Assembly (NCBI RefSeq): GCF_029906345.1
Contig: NZ_JARYGY010000010.1
Span: forward strand, 147,803 to 211,802
Direction of reading: 5' to 3'
DNA length: 64,000 nucleotides
DNA from: Aquimarina mycalae
GTDB lineage: Bacteria; Bacteroidota; Bacteroidia; Flavobacteriales; Flavobacteriaceae
The stretch's first letter is position 1. The number at the start of each line of letters is the position of its first letter. Made by a program: the position numbers and the translations under genes. This document shows, piece after piece, positions 58,383-64,000 of this stretch. The notes beneath the pieces were generated by a model, which saw nothing but the letters and a program-made list of their open reading frames with translations, was not told the DNA's origin and searched no databases.

Positions 58383-61300
58383 CTAATCTTTTTTCTTACC
58401 CAATGAAACCTTATAATCATCGATGCTGCCTTTGATCTTTAGATTAAGGTACTTTACTTTTTTGTTAGGATCTATTTCTACAATTTCATTTTCTTGTGCT
58501 ACACTAATAACAGTGTCCTTCTTATTTCCAAATAATTTTTGCCAAGTAGCTTTTTTTACAGTTTTCCAAGGAATGCGTAAATAATAATCGATATTTTGAT
58601 TACTATCGTGTGTACCAGACAATTCCATATGACCCAAAGTAGATTCTATCGTCATTGAGGGAATATTAATCTTCCCTTTGGTTATATCCAAGCTGTTTTG
58701 TAAAGTGTCAAACCGAATGTTTTGTAGATTTTTATCTCCCATATAATCTGAAAGCGCTAGCATGGGATCATAATTTTTTAATCTTCCATTTAACACTTTT
58801 ACGTCCATTTCTAGGGTAGATTGATCCAGATCTGGTACCATATCAGGGTAAACTCTAATCTTACCTTTAATTCTAGAGGTGAGTTTCCCTTGTAAATTTT
58901 CTGAAATAAGATGATCTTGTCCAAAATTTTCGAATTTGAACAGTAATTTATCCAAATCAACATTATTCATAATCAAATCTGGCTGCATATAGATATGTTT
59001 TGGATCACTACCATTAAAATATCCACTTAATCTAATATTTCCTCCTGCAGCATCCATGTGTAACGTATCGATATAAATGTAGTGGTTGGGTGTTGTTCTT
59101 ATATCTGCTATGATATTTTGTAGATCTATTCTATGGTAAATAAAGTGAGCGATATCAGCCTTAAATTTCATATCAGTAAATGGCAACTCATATAAATTAA
59201 AAGCATCTGCGTGTTCTTTTACATCTGCAGTTTTTGAAGCTACGACTGCTGTTGGTTTTGGCGGACTTAAATCGAATTTGAAAAGAGCATCAAAGTCAAT
59301 GTAATTTGCTTTTAATTCGAGATAATTATCTCTTTTCTTTATTAGAGGATCTTGTCCCAAATAATAGTTTAAATCAAAATTAAAATTGGTGGTTCCTATT
59401 TCTCCATGAAAGTCTTTTATCACCAAGTGCTCGTCTTCGTAATGTATGTTTCCTCTAAAATTGTCAAATCGAAGAGGATGCAATTTCATTTTTGTATCTA
59501 ACTTATCTAAAGTCAGATCGATAGAATGTAAAGCAGAATCTTTATAATGCATACTAGTGGCAACATGCAATGCCAAATCATCAAAAGCTTCATGTCGATA
59601 CTCTTCAGGAACATAATTTTCTCCTTTATAAGAAAAAACATCTTCCAGTCTTAATTTATTAGAAGTAAGATTGATATCTAAATTTACATCTCCCTTAAGT
59701 TGAGGTTTCATCCAAAAGGCGTAATCATGTATTAGCCCGTCAAAATGAAAATCACTATCATCTATATAGCCTGTAAAATCTACTATTTTTAAATCCTTGT
59801 CATCGATTAATACATCGGCATGGAAATCATGTAGTTTATGTGGATAATGTTTAAAATCTGCATATAAACTATCAATAAAAAATTCACCTTTTGGTAAATA
59901 CTCGGATTCTGTAAAATCTTTTGCAGAAGCTTTAAAAGAAAGCCCTAAACTTAGATCTTTTATTTGTTCATCAAAACCAGTTTGCGTAGTGTCTTGTTCA
60001 GAAAAACCTGTTAATTGAGCAATATCTACGTAATTAGAAGTAATATCTAAGTGTGCTTCTATTGGGATGTTTGTATGATGTACAATGGCAGGCAAATCTG
60101 AAATAAACCCGCTTATTGACAGATCCGATTTTCCCATTAACAGTTCGAATTGATTTAAGGTTGCTTCTTTGCCATTCATTACTAAATGTACATTCAAATC
60201 ATGTAAGGGAGCAGGAAGTTCTTTGGCTACTAACCCTAAGTCTTTTACTATCAATTCTGTAAAATATGCTTGATTGAGTTTTTGCAATGCTTTTTCGGGA
60301 TTGTCAATATCAATAATATCGTGAAAATTCATTTTTAATGAAACTTGTCCAGTGGCATCTTGTACTTGTTCTATGTCAAAAAAACCTGTAATAAAATCGA
60401 GATTGAAATTCGAGTTTATTTGCATATTCACTTCTGGGGATTCAAAATTCTTTATAAAAATAGCTCCTTCAAATTCTCCTTCTTCCAAAGATGCTGTCAT
60501 ATCTGTTAGAGAAAATTCCATGGTACTTGCGTCTCTGTTTTCTCCATTAGTAAAATGACCATTGAAACCCATATGATCAATCTTTTTCTTTCTTTTAGTA
60601 TTTTCTAAAAAGGCTTTTCCTGCTCCAAAATTGGCATTGATAAAAGGTCTGTTTCCTTTGTTAGCTGGTCCTTGGATACTGGCATTAAAATAGATTTCAC
60701 CAGCATTTTTGTATTTTTCTAATACGGGTATGACATCAGCTGGAGCAAAAGCTATAAGCATATCAAAATTGGGCTTTGTTCCTTTTATAGAAAGGTCAAG
60801 ATCTACATCATTCTTTGTGTCTATAGCACCTTTTAACTCAAAATCACCATTTTCCATTACAATACGTGAAGGTTGTATATCAAGAATGCCAGTATATTCA
60901 TTAAATATCAAGTCTGTATGGACTTCAAAATGTTTTTTATGTATGAAAGTAGTATCTCCATCTTTTATCACATTTAATTCAAGATCTGTATCTATATGTC
61001 CAGCGATGATACTATCTTTTCGGCTAAAACCGCCTTTACCAGTGTATATGAATTTCTCTACATCTGTGTTAGTAGCTTCATCCAACGTATGGATATCTAG
61101 ATTTTTAAGTTTAATTTTTTTTAAATGAATGTTGGTAGAAGATGTTTCTGTTTCAGAAGTGCTTGCTAAAGAGTTCTGAATATTCGTAGTATTATTTTCA
61201 TGAATAACAATATTAAAAACACCTTCTTCTATTAGTAAAGACTGAATATCATAATTTCCATTTACAATATCCCATAGGTTAAAACCAATGTATATGTCTT

Positions 61301-61574
61301 TTACATCCATGACAATCGGCGCATTGTCTTTTTTTGTTTCAAAAATTTGCGCATCATATACTTTTATAGAGATGTCTGGAAAGTTGCCAAAAAGCGATAA
61401 TTCACTTTTACCAACACGAACAAGGCCTTTGTGTTCTTTGTTTAGTTTTGCGATTTCCTCTTTGATAATTTCAGATTGATTGTTCTGAATATATAGCATT
61501 AGGCCTCCTACTACTAAAATTGGAACTAAGATTAGTACCAATAAAATTCGTTTCCAGAATTTTTTAATCTTCAA
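58383..61574 (-). CDS. large AsmA-family envelope protein
   Basis: A 1063-aa AsmA-like protein with one N-terminal membrane anchor (residues about 9-29, ILLVLILVPILVVGGLMLYIQ) and a long, repetitive beta-rich periplasmic body (SGKSELSLFGNFPDISIKVYD-type and later LKGDVNLDINLTSNKLRLEDV). The C-terminal part (NGRLKNYDPMLALSDYMG, IPSMTIESTLGHMELSGTHDS) matches the AsmA C-terminal domain. The family is linked to outer-membrane lipid transport or assembly. It is read alone. Charged Lys/Lys C-terminus DYKVSLGKKKD. Confidence 0.92.
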   Translation of the reverse strand: MKIKKFWKRILLVLILVPILVVGGLMLYIQNNQSEIIKEEIAKLNKEHKGLVRVGKSELSLFGNFPDISIKVYDAQIFETKKDNAPIVMDVKDIYIGFNLWDIVNGNYDIQSLLIEEGVFNIVIHENNTTNIQNSLASTSETETSSTNIHLKKIKLKNLDIHTLDEATNTDVEKFIYTGKGGFSRKDSIIAGHIDTDLELNVIKDGDTTFIHKKHFEVHTDLIFNEYTGILDIQPSRIVMENGDFELKGAIDTKNDVDLDLSIKGTKPNFDMLIAFAPADVIPVLEKYKNAGEIYFNASIQGPANKGNRPFINANFGAGKAFLENTKRKKKIDHMGFNGHFTNGENRDASTMEFSLTDMTASLEEGEFEGAIFIKNFESPEVNMQINSNFNLDFITGFFDIEQVQDATGQVSLKMNFHDIIDIDNPEKALQKLNQAYFTELIVKDLGLVAKELPAPLHDLNVHLVMNGKEATLNQFELLMGKSDLSISGFISDLPAIVHHTNIPIEAHLDITSNYVDIAQLTGFSEQDTTQTGFDEQIKDLSLGLSFKASAKDFTESEYLPKGEFFIDSLYADFKHYPHKLHDFHADVLIDDKDLKIVDFTGYIDDSDFHFDGLIHDYAFWMKPQLKGDVNLDINLTSNKLRLEDVFSYKGENYVPEEYRHEAFDDLALHVATSMHYKDSALHSIDLTLDKLDTKMKLHPLRFDNFRGNIHYEDEHLVIKDFHGEIGTTNFNFDLNYYLGQDPLIKKRDNYLELKANYIDFDALFKFDLSPPKPTAVVASKTADVKEHADAFNLYELPFTDMKFKADIAHFIYHRIDLQNIIADIRTTPNHYIYIDTLHMDAAGGNIRLSGYFNGSDPKHIYMQPDLIMNNVDLDKLLFKFENFGQDHLISENLQGKLTSRIKGKIRVYPDMVPDLDQSTLEMDVKVLNGRLKNYDPMLALSDYMGDKNLQNIRFDTLQNSLDITKGKINIPSMTIESTLGHMELSGTHDSNQNIDYYLRIPWKTVKKATWQKLFGNKKDTVISVAQENEIVEIDPNKKVKYLNLKIKGSIDDYKVSLGKKKD

Positions 61575-61674
61575 AGTAGATGTCTTTAAGGTTAGAAAAG
61601 ATGTTTGACTTTAAAAGTAACGAATTAGTATGAAAAATCTTATTTAGTATACGATTTAGTTTTTGAATCTACCG

Positions 61675-61881
61675 TTATGTATCAATCAGATATTTTGAAG
61701 TTTTTAATAATTTAGAGTATTTAAAACCATTTTTCCTTAAAACATCTATCTGTTCACTTGATTTAGGAAAATAAATACCTGTAGCTTTAACGTTTACAAC
61801 GTAATTTATAATTGACGCGAATGATCTCTTATAAGAAGCGTAGGGTAGGTGATAAGCGATATGATTCGAATTGGTACTAAG
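61675..61881 (-). pseudogene. start-less gene remnant between AsmA and GNAT genes
   Basis: An open 69-codon frame ends at 61675 and is closed upstream by TGA (61882-61884), without a start. It reads LSTNSNHIAYHLPYASYKRS then FASIINYVVNVKATGIYFPK, SSEQIDVLRKNGFKYSKLLK and TSKYLIDT. The composition is protein-like. I do not recognise the family. The remaining bases of the 61575-61899 gap show nothing. Confidence 0.5.
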
Positions 61882-61899
61882 TCAAATATAAATATTTTA

Positions 61900-62418
61900 C
61901 TACTGTATTTTTTTAGAGAAAACTATATTTTCGTAATCTTTTCCATTGACTATAAAATTTAATTCTCCGACATTTTTAAATTCATTTCTTTCATAAAACC
62001 TAATGGCTCTATTGTTTTTTATATAAACGGTGAGCCACACGGTATCTAACTGCAATTTTTTGACTTGCTCTTCAACAAAAGTTAGTAACTGTTGTCCAAT
62101 TTTTAAGGGTATAAAATCATTTAGAATAAAAATTCGTTCTAATTGACAACTGTTTTGTGATGTAATATTTTGATTTGATGCATTTACTACCAATTTTGCA
62201 TAACCAACAGGTAAATCATCTGCATAAATAATATAGAAAAGTTGCTTGGGGTCGTTTATATTCTGTTTCGTTTTAAAAATGGAAAAATTCTCGTTGAGGT
62301 ATTTTAATACATCGTTTTTATCTTCGATATAATGACCATGAGATTCAGCCCATGTTAATCGACCTAGAAGTGCTAAAACTTCGATATCTGCTTTCGTAGC
62401 TATTTTTATTTTAATCAT
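61900..62418 (-). CDS. GNAT-family N-acetyltransferase
   Basis: A 172-aa acetyltransferase of the GNAT fold: KADIEVLALLGRLTWAESHGHY at the start, FYIIYADDLPVGYAKL in beta 4, the acetyl-CoA loop CQLERIFILNDFIPLKIGQQLLTF (near residue 91), and the late VWLTVYIKNNRAIRFYERNEFKNVG. The target is unknown. It overlaps the small membrane protein upstream by eight bases. Confidence 0.9.
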   Translation of the reverse strand: MIKIKIATKADIEVLALLGRLTWAESHGHYIEDKNDVLKYLNENFSIFKTKQNINDPKQLFYIIYADDLPVGYAKLVVNASNQNITSQNSCQLERIFILNDFIPLKIGQQLLTFVEEQVKKLQLDTVWLTVYIKNNRAIRFYERNEFKNVGELNFIVNGKDYENIVFSKKIQ

Positions 62419-62647
62419 GATTATTTTTATTTATTCGTAATCTTCTTATATGATATCCGTGAAGTAATACAGCAATTGTGCAGCCTACAATTATTGGTGT
62501 AGCACTAATTAATGCACCATATAAAATGTAACCTGAATTTGCGATTAGTGATATTAAACGTAGTTTATACTCACCTTTGGTAGACATAGAATATAGATTG
62601 ATAACTAGAGCTGTATAACCAATACTATCAATTAAAAATGGACTCAT
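62411..62647 (-). CDS. small YgjV-like inner-membrane protein
   Basis: A 78-aa protein with two or three hydrophobic segments (IGYTALVINLYSMSTKGEYKLRLISLIANSGYILYGALISA), resembling the repeat unit of YgjV/Imp-YgjV transporters, then a basic tail (HGYHIRRLRINKNN). Its start is 62647, facing the divergent Lrp gene. It overlaps the GNAT gene, so both share a promoter that may respond to the Lrp operator at 62770. Confidence 0.72.
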   Translation of the reverse strand: MSPFLIDSIGYTALVINLYSMSTKGEYKLRLISLIANSGYILYGALISATPIIVGCTIAVLLHGYHIRRLRINKNNHD

Positions 62648-62760
62648 GTTTATCTTTTTCTGTTTGATTAATTTATATAGGAAATTATCCTGTTTGAATG
62701 TTGTTATACAAATATAGAATGCATTATCTTATTTTTGGTTTATAATCAAATTAATAATTG

Positions 62761-62786
62761 TATATTTGAATTCGATACTATCGAAT
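62761..62786 (+). promoter_or_regulatory. promoter -7 box and 17-bp operator-like dyad of the Lrp/AsnC gene
   Basis: TATATTTG at 62761-62768 matches the Bacteroidota -7 element; a TTG lies 23 bases earlier (62735-62737). Directly behind it is the perfect dyad ATTCGATACTATCGAAT (62770-62786), in the position of a repressor site, consistent with autoregulation. Confidence 0.6.
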
Positions 62787-62812
62787 AAATAATAATATAA
62801 TTACGATTACAA

Positions 62813-63223
62813 ATGGATTTGTTAGATGAAAAGATACTTGAAATGCTAAAAATTAATGCTAGAGAAAGCTTTGCTAATATTGGGAAGGAAGTGGGATTGT
62901 CTGCTCCTGCTATAGGCAAGCGTGTTAGACAAATGGAAGAAGAAGGCATAATTGAAGGCTATGCTCTAAAAGTGAATCATGAAAAATTGGGCATTGAGAC
63001 TAAAGCATATATAACATTAGTAATACACCGAGGATCAACAGGATCAAATAATGCTCAAGAACAAATACGAGCAATGGAAGAAGTGCAAAGTTGTGATAGA
63101 ATTACAGGTGATGATTGCCTATGTGTTTTAGGTTATTTTAGAAATAATAGGCATCTTATTTCCTTTCTTGAAAAAATCTCAGAGTATGGTGCTTCAAAAA
63201 CGAGTATTATTTTAGAAGCGTAA
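62813..63223 (+). CDS. Lrp/AsnC-family transcriptional regulator
   Basis: A 136-aa regulator with an N-terminal helix-turn-helix (DEKILEMLKINARESFANIGKEVGLSAPAIGKRVRQMEEEGIIEGY, residues about 4-50) and the C-terminal RAM/ligand-binding fold (AYITLVIH, VQSCDRITGDDCLCVLGYF). Length and motifs are complete. The usual ligand is an amino acid, unknown here. The dyad at 62770 suggests autoregulation, and the divergent YgjV-like/GNAT pair may be a target. Confidence 0.93.
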   Translation: MDLLDEKILEMLKINARESFANIGKEVGLSAPAIGKRVRQMEEEGIIEGYALKVNHEKLGIETKAYITLVIHRGSTGSNNAQEQIRAMEEVQSCDRITGDDCLCVLGYFRNNRHLISFLEKISEYGASKTSIILEA

Positions 63224-63255
63224 TTTTATGTATCTGTAATGAGTAATATTACTTT

Positions 63256-63303
63256 TAACGTTTTGTGTAAAATGCGTTTTAATGTATTATTTACATAATG
63301 TTA
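63256..63303. repeat. imperfect inverted repeat, attC-like in outline
   Basis: TAACGTTTTGTGTAAA and TTTACATAATGTTA (16 and 14 bases, one gap, two mismatches) face each other over an 18-base spacer, with YYYAAC and GTTA-type ends. It overlaps the stop codon of the broken GNAT gene. This could be a Bacteroidota intergenic palindrome or an integron-type site; homology is uncertain. Confidence 0.35.
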
Positions 63304-63834
63304 GCAATTAGTTTTCAATCTTTTTATTTTTGAATAAATATCTACACTGATAAACTTATCGTTTTTTATCTCGCAATCTCTCATTGTTCCTTCATATTCA
63401 AAATCAAGTTTAGACATTGCTCTTTTGCAATTTTTGTTTTCAGAATCGACAAATCCTTCAATTCGGTTGAGTTCAAGTTTATCAAATCCATAATCGCAGA
63501 TAATTGGCATTGCTTCTTTCATAATTCCTTTTCCCCAATATTCAGGTAGAAGCCAAAGTCAAATTTCGGCTTTTTTATGTTCATTAGAAATGTCATTTAG
63601 TCCACCAGCACCGTAAAACTCTTTGTTATCAATTGAGCATATTGCAAACCAATTTTGTTTTGAGTCTGCAAACCATTCCATTTGCTCTTTTGTTTCTTCT
63701 ATACTATGAAAACTAACTCCATAATGCTTTATAACATCTGGATTTGAAAGCCCTCTAAAAATATTGTTTATATCTGAATTTTCGATTTTACGAAGTAGAA
63801 TTTTTTCTGTTTTTAATTCCATTTTATTTTTCAC
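63301..63834 (-). pseudogene. GNAT acetyltransferase broken by one in-frame TGA
   Basis: Two open stretches, 63559-63834 (MKNKMELKTEKILLRKIENS to HKKAEI) and 63301-63558 (LWLLPEYWGKGIMKEAMPI to RLKTNC), are in the same frame and meet at a TGA (63559-63561). Joined they give a 177-residue RimJ/RimL-type GNAT with the acetyl-CoA motif WGKG. A usual Gly codon (GGA) in place of TGA would restore KAEIG-WLLPEYW. It is a single nonsense change, not a frameshift. Confidence 0.85.
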
Positions 63835-63867
63835 AATTCTATTACTGAATACTTCCCTTTACTTACT

Positions 63868-64000
63868 TGTCGCTAAAGTGGAAATTCTTGCCAAACTGAC
63901 CCACTTAATCCTGCGAAAGTGACCCATTGAATCCTATTTAAAGTGACCTGGGTATTCCTGTTTAAATTGACCCACCCCTAAAAAGAGCGTGTATTAAATA
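63868..64000. mobile_element. terminal repeat region of an IS21-like insertion sequence, cut by window edge
   Basis: From TGTCGCTAAAGTGG onward, units beginning AAACTGACCCA (63893), AAAGTGACCCA (63916), AAAGTGACCTG (63940) and AAATTGACCCA (63964) recur every 23-24 bases. Multiple TGACCCA/TGGGTCA repeats are the terminal transposase-binding sites of IS21-family elements. The istA/istB genes would lie past base 64000. Confidence 0.75.

Noticed and set aside
60352..61128. Plus-strand open frames opposite the AsmA gene
   Set aside because: They match no family and their composition follows the coding strand beneath.
63559..63561. In-frame TGA in the GNAT gene as selenocysteine
   Set aside because: The aligned family position is not Cys, no SECIS-like hairpin was seen, and the surrounding gene shows signs of decay.
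63893..63980. Regular 23-24-base units as a short CRISPR array
   Set aside because: Units are too short and contiguous; TGACCCA repeats are the known terminal structure of IS21-type elements.
1..64000. tRNA, rRNA and tmRNA genes
   Set aside because: No cloverleaf with a GTTC-type T-loop and CCA-like end and no rRNA signature was recognised by eye; a covariance search would be decisive.

Overview
The window looks like a chromosome segment of a marine-type member of the Flavobacteriaceae (Bacteroidota). The signs are AT-rich DNA, many lipoproteins and T9SS-sorted proteases (C-terminal sorting modules at 18292-20730 and 32323-34302), a SusC/FecA-like TonB receptor, Bacteroidota-style -7 boxes of the form TAnnTTTG, and the family mix (DUF4870, GEVED, BlaR1 with KIHN repeats, DUF1801, DUF4287). 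A genus such as Aquimarina is plausible, but this is inference only.

Layout. (1) 1-7595: a MacB-type efflux operon (permease cut by the window edge, ATPase, HlyD-type adaptor, and an internally deleted beta-lactamase-like gene), divergent from an NtrC-type response regulator and an NtrY-type kinase. (2) 7.7-18 kb: a TonB receptor, several secreted proteins, a probable iota-class carbonic anhydrase with a degenerate beta-carbonic-anhydrase-like partner, a subtilase lipoprotein, a Fur-family regulator and mnmE. (3) 18.3-29.4 kb: a T9SS trypsin-like protease, then a nitrogen block of amt, PII and the divergent glutamate synthase genes gltB-gltD. (4) 29.4-39.5 kb: an accessory block. A two-gene cassette (Cys-rich crystallin-like lipoprotein plus anchored thioredoxin) lies between intact gltD with its terminator and a second, partial copy of the gltD 3' end with its terminator. 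Two metalloproteases, a lipoprotein and a BlaR1/BlaI pair follow; the pair has a three-dyad operator. (5) 39.6-45.3 kb: a PLP-enzyme operon (ClpP-like/M28 fusion, dehydratase, ornithine-cyclodeaminase-family protein, aminotransferase) behind a leader that ends in an intrinsic terminator. (6) 45.5-63.8 kb: many small accessory genes (GlcG/HbpS, SRPBCC, two AraC regulators, DinB, YdhR-like, DUF1801, GNATs), an ECF-like sigma factor, a 1063-aa AsmA-family protein, an Lrp/AsnC regulator and at least three gene remnants. (7) 63.87-64 kb: the repeat-rich end of an IS21-like insertion sequence that continues past the window.

The amt-PII/gltBD block forms an ammonium uptake, sensing and assimilation module. 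The efflux operon and its two-component pair form a likely envelope-stress or drug-response unit. The most unusual items are the cassette flanked by gltD 3' ends, the BlaI operator with three dyads 20 bp apart, the terminator-ended leader of the PLP operon, and the paired carbonic-anhydrase-like genes. No tRNA, rRNA or CRISPR array was recognised.
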